Origin: Thermoplasmata archaeon | GTDB taxonomy: Archaea > Thermoplasmatota > Thermoplasmata > Thermoplasmatales > Thermoplasmataceae | DNA length: 64,000 nt | NCBI GenBank assembly: GCA_021810045.1 | Contig: JAJZJR010000001.1 | Location: forward strand, 248,001-312,000 | Direction: 5' to 3' | Shown here: positions 1 through 7,932 of the stretch, in pieces | Position numbering within the stretch: the stretch's first letter is position 1 | Layout of the letters: each line of letters starts with the position of its first letter | Notes under the pieces: generated by a model | Databases searched by the model: none | Seen by the model: the letters and a program-made list of their open reading frames with translations, nothing else | What the model was told of the DNA's origin: nothing | Position numbers and translations under genes: made by a program

Positions 1-18
1 GATTTCAGGCCAGCTCAT
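1..18 (-). CDS. Start of a mobile-element gene, cut by the window edge
   Basis: Only the first six codons (MSWPEI) are inside the window. The ATG overlaps the TGA of the preceding 23-codon frame (CAATGA), the coupling pattern seen throughout the element, so the operon continues leftwards. Nothing can be said about function. Confidence 0.5.
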
Positions 19-86
19 TGACTGGTTTCCCCCTTGCTTGCAATTCCACTAATTACGTCCGTGATGGACTGCTCTCTTTTCTCCAA
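15..86 (-). CDS. 23-aa peptide in the left element operon
   Basis: TTG start preceded by GGAGTGAAATAAA, the element's characteristic ribosome-binding site. The frame encodes a short polar peptide beginning MEKREQS and ends in a TGA that overlaps the next ATG. It may be a real small protein or a coupling peptide that feeds ribosomes to the next gene. Support is the strong binding site and tight packing; there is no family match. Confidence 0.45.
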   Translation of the reverse strand: MEKREQSITDVISGIASKGETSQ

Positions 87-87
87 T

Positions 88-420
88 TTATTTCACTCCT
101 TTTTCTTTCAATCTTCCCTTTTCAATGGCCTTCAGCACAGTGTTAATCCTGTAAGTGGAATATGGCCGGACAATCCATTCACCCGGTTTTATGTCGTTTG
201 GCCTGTATTTCTTCCTGGCGAACGACTTGTCAGCCTTGCAGCCCTCCTTTATGGCCCGAATGAAAATTTTCCAGTCCCTGTCAAGCTCATACCTGCGCTC
301 CACTTCCCGTATGAACTCTTCGGGATACCTGTGAGCAAGGTCCATAAAATTGTCTGCGAATGAGAATAACGATGCTGTCTGCGGCAATGGAATCACGCTG
401 TTGCGGCTGAATCCTTCCAC
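88..420 (-). CDS. Hypothetical basic protein (110 aa) of the left element operon
   Basis: Unrecognised charged, mostly helical protein without membrane segments. A GTG start overlaps the end of the preceding 85-aa gene by about 27 nt, and its stop lies within the binding site of the next small frame, so it is the third gene of a minus-strand operon after the HTH protein and the 85-aa protein. The C-terminus is Lys/Arg-rich (KGRLKEKGVK), compatible with nucleic-acid binding, but this is inference only. Confidence 0.6.
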   Translation of the reverse strand: MEGFSRNSVIPLPQTASLFSFADNFMDLAHRYPEEFIREVERRYELDRDWKIFIRAIKEGCKADKSFARKKYRPNDIKPGEWIVRPYSTYRINTVLKAIEKGRLKEKGVK

Positions 421-650
421 TGAATGGACCTTATGGCTTTCAGCTTGGAACGGTCATCAGGTGCTGCAGCAATCGCGGCAATGAGCTCCGAATGCTCCAT
501 GCACACTTCCTTCTCGATGACTTCCATCTTTGGCAGCCCAAATCTCCCCCTTGTGGTGATAGAATAAGCTATGGTTGCTTCAGAGAGCTTGGGACAATTC
601 TTTTCCTGGCACTGTTCGTGGTCAGGTCTCCTTTCCTCTTTCAACTCCAT
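393..650 (-). CDS. Small cysteine-containing hypothetical protein (85 aa)
   Basis: The ATG is preceded by GGAGTGAAAAAACAAA, the element-type ribosome-binding site. The N-terminus has a DHEQCQEKNCPKL stretch with two Cys and a His, followed by another Cys (VCMEHSE), which could bind one metal ion, though a full zinc-finger pattern is not certain. It overlaps the preceding HTH gene by 29 nt. No family recognised. Confidence 0.6.
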   Translation of the reverse strand: MELKEERRPDHEQCQEKNCPKLSEATIAYSITTRGRFGLPKMEVIEKEVCMEHSELIAAIAAAPDDRSKLKAIRSIQWKDSAATA

Positions 651-891
651 TTTGTTTTTTCACTCCTTTGGTTATGCGGCTTATTTCGGATGCGGGGACT
701 CTGCGGTAACCATTAGGCAGCCTTATGCAGTGGATTTTTCCAGTGCGATCCCACCTCCTGATGGTTTCCTTGGACACCCTCAAAAACTCTGCGGCTTCAT
801 CGAGGGTATAGAGTCTATCCGTTTCGTCCATAAGCATGAGATAGAATGTATAGGAGTGTATAAGGTTTGTGGAGGTTGGCCATAGTAACAT
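622..891 (-). CDS. MerR/excisionase-type helix-turn-helix DNA-binding protein (89 aa)
   Basis: Residues about 27-70 match the small HTH_17/MerR fold: LYTLDEAAEFLRVSKETIRR, then a tryptophan, then NGYRRVPASEI, the usual wing. Such proteins act as excisionases or local repressors in mobile elements. It is the first gene of the minus-strand operon at the left edge, with a TATA-like ATATATAAAC about 45 nt upstream. The N-terminal 18 residues look non-conserved and translation might instead begin at the Met codon at 837 or 831; there is no clear ribosome-binding site to decide. Confidence 0.8.
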   Translation of the reverse strand: MLLWPTSTNLIHSYTFYLMLMDETDRLYTLDEAAEFLRVSKETIRRWDRTGKIHCIRLPNGYRRVPASEISRITKGVKKQNGVERGKET

Positions 892-929
892 ACGCTTGTT
901 AAGTTATCCCCATAGAATTGACTGGTTTG

Positions 930-946
930 TTTATATATCTCCTGTC
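930..946 (-). promoter_or_regulatory. TATA/BRE-like promoter for the left HTH operon
   Basis: Read on the minus strand the segment contains ATATATAAACAAA, an archaeal TATA box. Initiation about 25 nt downstream would fall 15-20 nt before the first possible ATG of the HTH gene. Confidence 0.45.
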
Positions 947-1015
947 CATGATTTCAGTGTCCGAAAAGGAAATCTTTTTTGGACAGATTTAAATCGATTG
1001 TTGTATTGAAATTCC

Positions 1016-1903
1016 ATGGCTCTTGACCTTGCCAGAAGCAAATACATGAACGATTTGGTTGGAATATTATGCAGCTGGTTGCCTGGGTCCAATCCTCCAT
1101 TTTCAAAACAATATACTTTTGGGGATGCCGCTGCCGAATATCGGCTTCACTGGAAGGGTGGAAGTAAATTGCCAGCTATTCAAAGTCTCTTAGAGGAAAG
1201 CGAGCAACAAGGGGTTTTCCCTAAGGTAGTTCTCAAAATAATAAGTGAAGGGTTGAAATACCGTTCGAAAGGGACAAATGCTGTAACAAGAGGTGAACTA
1301 GAAACCATTAATTCTCTTATGGGCAAACTGGGGTACAAGATCCTAGAACTTCATGATGAAATGTTTCTGTCTTCCTTTTCAGAATTAGATGGTAAGAGCA
1401 TATCAGTGGATAAAGTCAAATTAGCTGGTCTTGGCAACGAATACAGGAACATGAAAACAAATCCTGACATACAAGCCAGAGGTTATGAATTTCAAACATT
1501 TCTTGAGAATCTTTTCAAATTGTGGACATTGAATCCAAGAAGCGCTTTCAGGACAATTGGTGAGGAAATAGATGGCTCTTTCGAACTTGACAATGAAATA
1601 TACTTACTTGAAGCTAAATGGAGAAAAAAGCCAGCGGAAAAGAGTGACCTCGTAATATTCTCTTCAAAAATAGGTAGCAAAAGCGAGTGGACAAGAGGAA
1701 TATTAATTTCCGTGAACGGATTCATGGATTCTGCTATAGAAAATTTTACCATGGGTAGAAAGTTGAATATGATTGCAATGAACGGAAACGAAATAGAGCT
1801 TGTAATATCGGGCAAAGAAGATTTAGTAAATTTGTTGAGAAAAAAAGTTAGAAAGTCAGCAGAAGAGGGAAAACTCTACTTTCAAAACACCACGCCGACA
1901 TAA
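1016..1903 (+). CDS. Mrr-like PD-(D/E)XK nuclease (295 aa), candidate restriction enzyme
   Basis: The C-terminal half carries a PD-(D/E)XK core of the Mrr/restriction-endonuclease-like type: RGYEFQTFLENLF (the Glu of the first helix), then EIDGSFEL supplying the catalytic Asp, then YLLEAKW supplying the E-x-K pair. The N-terminal 150 residues look alpha-helical and are not recognised. Such proteins usually cleave foreign, often modified, DNA. It is the only plus-strand defence gene in this part and is followed by debris of other restriction and integrase genes, fitting a defence island. Single gene, own promoter; no methylase partner is intact beside it. Confidence 0.7.
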   Translation: MALDLARSKYMNDLVGILCSWLPGSNPPFSKQYTFGDAAAEYRLHWKGGSKLPAIQSLLEESEQQGVFPKVVLKIISEGLKYRSKGTNAVTRGELETINSLMGKLGYKILELHDEMFLSSFSELDGKSISVDKVKLAGLGNEYRNMKTNPDIQARGYEFQTFLENLFKLWTLNPRSAFRTIGEEIDGSFELDNEIYLLEAKWRKKPAEKSDLVIFSSKIGSKSEWTRGILISVNGFMDSAIENFTMGRKLNMIAMNGNEIELVISGKEDLVNLLRKKVRKSAEEGKLYFQNTTPT

Positions 1904-1953
1904 TTTTTCCCTTATTTATCCTCGTAAGCACAAATCTGACGATTCCTTGTTCT

Positions 1954-2031
1954 TTAAATATTGTATACTTTGGCAGTGCTGTGGCCAGAAATATGACCTA
2001 TAAGTACGGTCTGGAAAATGGCTACTAAAAC
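1954..2031 (-). pseudogene. Possible C-terminal scrap of a tyrosine integrase
   Basis: A 25-codon open stretch ends with GHISGHSTAKVYNI and a stop. The pattern LxGHxx(6-7)TxxVY resembles the last conserved box of tyrosine recombinases (His, then the nucleophilic Tyr about ten residues on). No upstream catalytic Arg or HxxR remains, so if the identification is right only the tail survives. The hit is short and could be chance. Confidence 0.35.
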
Positions 2032-2110
2032 CTGTCAGTTCTTATGAATTGTCAGGTTAATAAATGTCATCTAAATGAAAAACAAAATGTTAAAAACCTT
2101 TAGTCTACAA

Positions 2111-2302
2111 ATGGCAACCAAAGGCACAAAGACTAGTAAATTTAGGACTTCTAATAGTGAAAAGCAACAGATGTAGTTGAAATAGATACCTCCAGAAAAA
2201 ATAGGCCAAATTTACGCACGCAGCAGTCAAAAAATGGAGGGAATACCAGATTCTAGTGTTCACTTAATGGTAACTTCTCCACCTTTCAATTTAGTTTTAT
2301 AG
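2111..2302 (+). pseudogene. Degraded 5' part of a DNA methyltransferase gene
   Basis: A single frame starting at ATG 2111 reads MATKGTKTSKFRTSNSEKQQ, then two in-frame TAG stops, then IPPEKIGQIYARSSQKMEG and IPDSSVHLMVTSPPFN. The last part is the N-terminus of an amino-methyltransferase of the beta class: the xSSxxMxxIPDxSVHLMxTSPPYN stretch holds catalytic motif IV (SPPF). The gene is cut off right after motif IV and runs into the oppositely oriented S-subunit gene, whose 3' end it overlaps. It is a remnant of an older restriction-modification system replaced by the present one. Confidence 0.6.
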
Positions 2303-3362
2303 AGGTGTCTTCCAATTTATCAAGAAATCCTATGACATCAGATCTTATCCTTTCTAAATTTTTATAACTTTGAGCGATTTTCTTTTGTGTATGCAAATCA
2401 AAATTTCCAGCATTGTCGATAGGGATATCTATTGATACATTCATAATGTGCGTCTTTTTCAGTCTTTTATTCCCCTCACCAACGGAATATGATGGTAAGA
2501 TATTGTCAAGTAAGTATGCCAAGAATTCATAATCTAAACTATTGAGATATTCCTGTTTAATTCTCAATAGACCACAATGAGTTGTCATGCTGAATCTACC
2601 TTTTCTATGGAACGTTCTTCCTGCGTATCCATCTATTGTCCAAGTTATACCTTCGCATTCGTAATCAAATGTGTCAATCTTAGCAATTTCACCGTTATCT
2701 TTGGTTTGACCCGAGTATACTGGGTAAACTCCTCTATGTTTATCGAAGTATTTGTGATCATATTTCGAACTGCCTAGGTCTATATCAAAAATATCTGGAA
2801 TTGAGCTTTTAGAAATATTTTCGTAATTTCTTGTAATATCAATTCTAACATCATTTAATCGCTTTACATAATCCGACACTTTCAACTTCAATTCCCTGAC
2901 AGTCCCATAGTATTTTGCTAATTCCATTTGAGTATCTAGGTCAAATTCCCCATTTTCATCTGTTGGAATTCTCACTTTTACACCACTCATATTTTTGAGT
3001 GAAGCACGAAGACCTCTATCAAAACCATAATTGTCTTTAACCAAGTACAAAGAATACATAAGAAATTCTGGAAGTATCTTATTATCGAGTATTCGAATTG
3101 CCCCACAATGATCAGTTGTAATAAATTGATTTCCTCTCTTTATATAATTAAAATCAAAATTTCCATCTATACCCCATAAAATGTAATCCTTTGAAAAATC
3201 AGAAATGTTACTTGAACTACCATATCCTATAGGTACGTTGACATTTGCACTATAAATCGGTATTGTTCCGTTGAATTTTCTAATATTCTTCTTTAGTAAT
3301 CTCTTTCCAATTGAAAGTGAAAAATATTTTGCATCAGATAGAGAAATTTCAAAAGATTTCAT
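2286..3362 (-). CDS. hsdS: Type I/BcgI-like restriction-modification specificity (S) subunit
   Basis: 358 aa with two tandem target-recognition halves. Each has the S-subunit pattern of a variable beta domain (GxIPIYSANVN near residue 33; GVYPVYSGQTKDNGE near 210), a middle HCG motif (TTDHCGAIRI; TTHCGLLRI), and a helical spacer (TQMELAKYYGTVREL; TQKKIAQSYKNLER). Such subunits choose the DNA sequence that the partner methylates or cuts. The gene starts 4 nt after the stop of the 675-aa methylase/nuclease, so the two are co-transcribed and probably form one complex. Full length for the family. Confidence 0.85.
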   Translation of the reverse strand: MKSFEISLSDAKYFSLSIGKRLLKKNIRKFNGTIPIYSANVNVPIGYGSSSNISDFSKDYILWGIDGNFDFNYIKRGNQFITTDHCGAIRILDNKILPEFLMYSLYLVKDNYGFDRGLRASLKNMSGVKVRIPTDENGEFDLDTQMELAKYYGTVRELKLKVSDYVKRLNDVRIDITRNYENISKSSIPDIFDIDLGSSKYDHKYFDKHRGVYPVYSGQTKDNGEIAKIDTFDYECEGITWTIDGYAGRTFHRKGRFSMTTHCGLLRIKQEYLNSLDYEFLAYLLDNILPSYSVGEGNKRLKKTHIMNVSIDIPIDNAGNFDLHTQKKIAQSYKNLERIRSDVIGFLDKLEDTSIKLN

Positions 3363-3366
3363 TTTA

Positions 3367-5394
3367 TCATTTTCCTTGATTCTTTTCGTTTAAATTCTTA
3401 ATTTCTTCCTGATACTCATTAATAGTTGTTGAAATCTCATCTAGCAATGCAGAAAAATCAGTTAAACTAATAGTGTCCTCTTCTTCTATTATTCCAAGTT
3501 TCACTTTCTCATCTTTAGACCACCATCTATCGACAGACCAGTTTTTATCTGGCTCAAATGCAGATATGGGTTGTATTTTACATCTTAAAGATGGTGATTT
3601 AAAATATGTTCTAGAACCTTTGAATTGGTTGTATAAATTGACTGCTTCTATCAGATCGTTTTCTGGTATCTCAAATCTATAACTGTCAAGCGTTTCCCCT
3701 ATATCGTTAACAAGATAAGTGAATACTGGTGATGTTTGAACTGCTATTGTGTTATCTTTCTTTGTTAAAATTAAGATATAAGTCTTCTTCATGCTGGTAA
3801 AGAAGGCTTTTACTGGCAGGGATATTACTCCGTCAATGTAGCATTCATCCCTTATGAATTTTCGAAGACTTTTATCATTTATTCTGTTCATAATCCCATC
3901 TGGAACTACGATGAAAGCTTTACCGCCAGGTTTCAAAGCTCTCACTATCCACTCCATGAACAACCCCTCTACACCCATTGCATTAACTTTGTAGTACTTC
4001 TCTAGACCAGATTTTGTTATTTCCTCTTTCAAATTACTGCTTCCAGTAGTGACATAGGGGGGATTTGTAAGTATCCAATCGTATTCATCATAAACTGGGT
4101 CAGCTAATGTTCCCAGAATTGAGTTTGTCTTCAAAGTGAAAGATTTATTGAATAATTCTGCAAATTCTGAAGTTAACTGGGGATATTTCCGTATTAAGCT
4201 TGACATGTATATCAGCATATTTGCCTTGGCAAGTATAATCGTCTTTTGTTCCTCGTTATCAAATCCTTTATCATAACCAACAATTGTAATTTTATTTTCA
4301 ATACTGCTTTCTTTTATGGAGTAGTATTTGTTTAAATTTTTACCAATTACTTCGAGAAGAAATTTGCCAACTCCACAAGCAGGATCACAAATCTTGTCTT
4401 TCTCCTTAATGTCAGTCATATCAACTATAGCTTTGACGATCTTTAGTGGGGTGAAAAACTGGCCCCAATTTTTCTTGCTTATGCTTTGTTTCATGAAAGA
4501 TTCAAATAGTTTGCTCTTGAAGTCATTGTCAATATTTTCTAATCTCTCGTAGTCCCTAAACCTACCTAAAACCTTTTTGAATACGGTACTGTACCCTTGT
4601 ACTGCTTTCTGATCTTTGCTAACAAATATTGTTCCATTAATTATAGTAGTATGATCTATTGGGTTTTCTCTAAAAAGCGACTTGATCTTTTTCCTAATTT
4701 CCCCTGCATATCGCTCTAAGACTTCTTCATCTGTATTTTTTCCGTACATTTGAATTAAGTCATAAAAGCTGTACATTCCTTTCAAGACTTCTAAATCACT
4801 TAAATATTTGAAAATGAAAAGTTCAACGAAAGTATAAAGACAATTTTCAGGAGTTGCACCACTAACGATCCAAATATCCTGCCAAACAGTTTCAGCTAAT
4901 TTTGTTGGGTTAATTAATTCTATAGGTTTAAGTGATGAATTTTCCTCATTGATTGAATCATTTATTCTTGTTATCAGGTCTAGAGTATCAGAAATTTTAG
5001 GATCAAATACTGGTCTTATCTCCAGACCATTTTCATCGGTAATTATCTCCCCTGTTAACGCATTTACCCATATTGTTTCAGTAGTATCAGTCACGATCAA
5101 AAGTTTGGTTAACTTTTTTGCAACTTCTATTTCCTGCGATATGGCGGATTCTTTCTGTCTTTCTGTCTTAAATTTTCTTGGACTTTTGTTTTCTATCACA
5201 GCTATTACAGATTTTGCACTTGTGATTAAACCGTCAACTTTCTTGGTTTCTACATCTCCATAGTCTATGTTAATAATAATTCCATGCTCTTTCAAAGATT
5301 TAATTGTTGTAGAACCGATGTTATAGAAAGTCCATCCGTTAGACAATTTTTCAGGATTATTTATAAGGTCTCTCTGGAATAGTTCCTCACTCAT
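3367..5394 (-). CDS. Fused nuclease-N6-adenine DNA methyltransferase (BcgI-like RM subunit)
   Basis: 675 aa. The N-terminal 150 residues look like a restriction-endonuclease-like domain (KKVDGLI then VIAVIENK, the D...ExK signature). A helical connector follows, then a gamma-class N6_Mtase domain: motif I DPACGVGKFLLEV near residue 336 and motif IV NPPYVTTGSS near 446, then KPGGKAFIVVPDG. Fusion of nuclease and methylase with a separate S subunit downstream is the organisation of BcgI-type (Type IIB/IIG) systems; whether it cuts on both sides of its site cannot be told. Preceded by an AbrB-like gene in the same operon. Confidence 0.85.
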   Translation of the reverse strand: MSEELFQRDLINNPEKLSNGWTFYNIGSTTIKSLKEHGIIINIDYGDVETKKVDGLITSAKSVIAVIENKSPRKFKTERQKESAISQEIEVAKKLTKLLIVTDTTETIWVNALTGEIITDENGLEIRPVFDPKISDTLDLITRINDSINEENSSLKPIELINPTKLAETVWQDIWIVSGATPENCLYTFVELFIFKYLSDLEVLKGMYSFYDLIQMYGKNTDEEVLERYAGEIRKKIKSLFRENPIDHTTIINGTIFVSKDQKAVQGYSTVFKKVLGRFRDYERLENIDNDFKSKLFESFMKQSISKKNWGQFFTPLKIVKAIVDMTDIKEKDKICDPACGVGKFLLEVIGKNLNKYYSIKESSIENKITIVGYDKGFDNEEQKTIILAKANMLIYMSSLIRKYPQLTSEFAELFNKSFTLKTNSILGTLADPVYDEYDWILTNPPYVTTGSSNLKEEITKSGLEKYYKVNAMGVEGLFMEWIVRALKPGGKAFIVVPDGIMNRINDKSLRKFIRDECYIDGVISLPVKAFFTSMKKTYILILTKKDNTIAVQTSPVFTYLVNDIGETLDSYRFEIPENDLIEAVNLYNQFKGSRTYFKSPSLRCKIQPISAFEPDKNWSVDRWWSKDEKVKLGIIEEEDTISLTDFSALLDEISTTINEYQEEIKNLNEKNQGK

Positions 5395-5396
5395 TT

Positions 5397-5582
5397 TTAG
5401 ACCTCTTTGGAGTAGGGCATATCAGTAATACGCTTGATAACAAGACTATCTCTATCGATCATAATTACTAATTCATCTTCTTTGCTGAATGGGTATGCAC
5501 TATCGTTAATTAATTTCTTGGGAATATAAGCTGTTCCGCTACCATTCGAATAATTTATACGGAATCTGACCTTTGCTGTCAA
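5397..5582 (-). CDS. AbrB/SpoVT-like small protein heading the RM operon (61 aa)
   Basis: Short beta-rich protein with a swapped-hairpin-like pattern: VRFRINYSNGSGTAYIPKKL then DELVIMIDRDSLVIKRI. The Ile-Pro-Lys-Lys turn is typical of AbrB-fold DNA-binding proteins. It ends 2 nt before the methylase/nuclease start. The likely role is autoregulation of the restriction operon; this is an inference from fold and position. Confidence 0.55.
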   Translation of the reverse strand: MTAKVRFRINYSNGSGTAYIPKKLINDSAYPFSKEDELVIMIDRDSLVIKRITDMPYSKEV

Positions 5583-5631
5583 TAAAAGTCTTACTACATG
5601 CAGATATAAATGGTTTTGTGTATGAAAAACT

Positions 5632-5820
5632 TCATGAAAATTCCTTTACTTTTGGTATCATATATCTTAATCCACTTTCCATTTTATGCAAATTGAATTT
5701 TTCATCGCAGTTTTTACAGTGATACCTATCAACATCATGTTTTGCATAAGTCCAGCTGTTGATGATTTCAAGGCTATTTTCTTTCTCACAAAATGGGCAA
5801 ACAAACAATTCTTCAGACAT
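5632..5820 (-). CDS. Small zinc-ribbon protein (62 aa)
   Basis: Two CxxC knuckles (CPFCEKE near residue 8 and CKNCDEKF near 35) form a complete four-Cys zinc ribbon with little else. It lies just upstream of the AbrB/RM operon on the same strand, 49 nt away. It could be a transcription-associated or defence accessory protein; specific function unknown. Confidence 0.65.
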   Translation of the reverse strand: MSEELFVCPFCEKENSLEIINSWTYAKHDVDRYHCKNCDEKFNLHKMESGLRYMIPKVKEFS

Positions 5821-6038
5821 AGAATGACAAAATCAGAGAGATATAACAATATTTCTCTAGTAAAATTTTCCTCTTTGCCAATGAGGATAGTATTCCGAAT
5901 ATTGTGTAATACCTAGAGATAGTACTAGGATCATGAGGAAATTTCATGAAATTTGGAATGCTGCATCCAAAAGCGGCTCAGGATAAGGAGATAAATTGGA
6001 GAGGAGATTTAGTTAGAATGATCTCCCTTACTTAAAAT

Positions 6039-7625
6039 TCAAAAATCCTCATCAAATACGTTGTTGTAATGCCATTTAAGATATCTCTCACTTTTTTCTC
6101 CCTTTGGAAGGTTCACGAATGAGATCTTAGATAACTCATTGTATTGTTCATTTAAAAAATCACTTTCAGCCGAGATTAGGCCTTTACTTGGCATTACTGC
6201 ACCATCTTTTATGGTGATTAGACCCCTATCGAAAAGGTTGTGATGTATGGTGCACAAAGAAAGGCCATTTGCAAAGTCTCCGGCTGAGGAATGGTCGACA
6301 CTGAATGGTTTAATGTGTGCAGCCACTAATAAAAAATCTGAGTCGACATCACAGAATAGGCATTTGTGCTCAAACAGTGTTAAAATAGAATTTCGAAAGG
6401 CACTCTGAAAAAGTCTCGTTTCAACTACAGATTTCCCAGTCTGAGGGTCCACACCGTCTCCGACTATCTTGATCCCGTCCTCATCTTTCTCCAATGAATA
6501 TTGCCTTTGGCCAGATTGCCCTACTTTAGCTCTGCTAATAAGTCTCCCTTTATAATCATTGAATAAGCTATCGAACATATACTGCTTAAGATTGTATCTT
6601 GGTGTTTGGCCCCTTGCGAAACTTTCCAGCCCTGGTACGTTTCTAATAGTCTCCCTTGATATTGGCGGATCAAAGATAATTACTGAATTTGGAGAGATGG
6701 CATTCTTGTAGGGAAAATCTCCCGATCCCTGTTTCTTAACATTAGTAACTTCTGCTTGAATAGTTATACCTTCCCTACTTGGATCGTAAAGAAGTAATAA
6801 TCCTGGAGTTCCCCGCATATAATCTTTTGGGGTGTTCCAATGGTCCCATTCACCTCTAATGAATTCGTCTATGTACTTATCCGAATAAACTTGAGAAATA
6901 TCTCCAAATTTGATGAATGCAATTGCACCAATTAATTCGCTAGAGTAAGGGTCTACATCTCTCCAAAGGCCCTTGACTCCTCTGGAATATAGAAATTCAG
7001 CCTGTGTCCTAGCACTAGCTTGCAGCCCATAAGATTTCCCCAAGGAAAGGACGAGCTTATTGCTCTCTACTATTGTTTCTCCATAGGATTTCTCTTGCAA
7101 CTCTGAAGAATTACCTAGCCGAAAGTAATCGATTATGAGTTCCCTATCATAAAGGGACATGACCGAAGTGTACATTTCGGGATTGTACGCAAAAAGGAAA
7201 TCGTTTATCACCACTGCATTGATCCCTGTGAGCTTCTTAATAGGGTTGATTCTTTGGAGTTCATCAATTGTATTGATTACGGTGGCATCATCTTTTGAAG
7301 TAAGAATTTTATTAAGTTTTTCTCTTATCTCGGAATTTCCCTTAATTCCCCTGAAAATATTTTCCCAATCACCCTGGTAAATCTGAACAAATGCAGCTCC
7401 TTCGACTTCGGAGTCATTGGAATCCCTTCTTCCTTTTACATCAAGAATCCGAATTATCCTATTCAATTCGTTTTCAGAATAACTGGAACCAGTTGCCATA
7501 ATTTTATTTCGCCAGAATGCACGGAATTCTTCAGACTGCTTCTTCCAGACTTCATTAGTCCTTCTAGCATCGTGATTTTGAAGAAATTCATTGAACAAAT
7601 TTCGCACTGTGTCTCTTTTACTCAT
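6039..7625 (-). CDS. HNH restriction endonuclease (528 aa)
   Basis: The C-terminal 120 residues form an HNH_2-type nuclease: CLFCDVD, then LLVAAHIKPF with the first His of the motif, then NGLSLCTIHHNLFDRGL with the Asn/His pair. The large N-terminal region is unrecognised and probably reads or binds the target DNA. The C-terminal signature is that of predicted HNH restriction endonucleases that act without a dedicated methylase. AT-rich, minus strand, in the middle of the defence island; a winged-helix gene lies just upstream in the same direction. Confidence 0.8.
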   Translation of the reverse strand: MSKRDTVRNLFNEFLQNHDARRTNEVWKKQSEEFRAFWRNKIMATGSSYSENELNRIIRILDVKGRRDSNDSEVEGAAFVQIYQGDWENIFRGIKGNSEIREKLNKILTSKDDATVINTIDELQRINPIKKLTGINAVVINDFLFAYNPEMYTSVMSLYDRELIIDYFRLGNSSELQEKSYGETIVESNKLVLSLGKSYGLQASARTQAEFLYSRGVKGLWRDVDPYSSELIGAIAFIKFGDISQVYSDKYIDEFIRGEWDHWNTPKDYMRGTPGLLLLYDPSREGITIQAEVTNVKKQGSGDFPYKNAISPNSVIIFDPPISRETIRNVPGLESFARGQTPRYNLKQYMFDSLFNDYKGRLISRAKVGQSGQRQYSLEKDEDGIKIVGDGVDPQTGKSVVETRLFQSAFRNSILTLFEHKCLFCDVDSDFLLVAAHIKPFSVDHSSAGDFANGLSLCTIHHNLFDRGLITIKDGAVMPSKGLISAESDFLNEQYNELSKISFVNLPKGEKSERYLKWHYNNVFDEDF

Positions 7626-7650
7626 ACTATTTTTACAACATATATGTATT

Positions 7651-7887
7651 TTAATTTGTTGAAGAGATTGTTCTTTTTATCTCCACTAATTTATCCGCAA
7701 TCTTCCTTCCCTTCTCCGTAATCCCAATCAAATTCCTGTTCGGATAGCTTGACTTATCTATCCTCGAGGAGACTAGTTTCCAGTTCTTTGCCATCTCAAT
7801 ACTTGCATACAGCTGATGCACAGGTATGCCGGATCCATCAAGTATCTCTGTTATGGCCTGTTCGCCATGTTCATCCAAGTAGAGCAA
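7651..7887 (-). CDS. Winged-helix DNA-binding protein (78 aa), probable regulator
   Basis: Compact wHTH of the type used for single-domain archaeal regulators: LDEHGEQAITEILDGSGIP (helices 1-2), LYASIEMAKNWKLVSSRI (recognition helix region), then GITEKGRKIADKLVEI (wing and last helix). The only usable start in this frame is a TTG. The gene follows the HsdR-N nuclease after 45 nt and precedes the HNH endonuclease by 25 nt, so it may regulate either or both. Confidence 0.65.
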   Translation of the reverse strand: MLYLDEHGEQAITEILDGSGIPVHQLYASIEMAKNWKLVSSRIDKSSYPNRNLIGITEKGRKIADKLVEIKRTISSTN

Positions 7888-7932
7888 AAGTCTCAGGAAT
7901 CCAGACTGCTTCCCCGCTACAACAGTTTTTAA

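Noticed and set aside
2171-2188. TAG codons in the methyltransferase frame as pyrrolysine
   Set aside because: TAG serves as a normal stop for other genes in the window, and the gene is truncated anyway.
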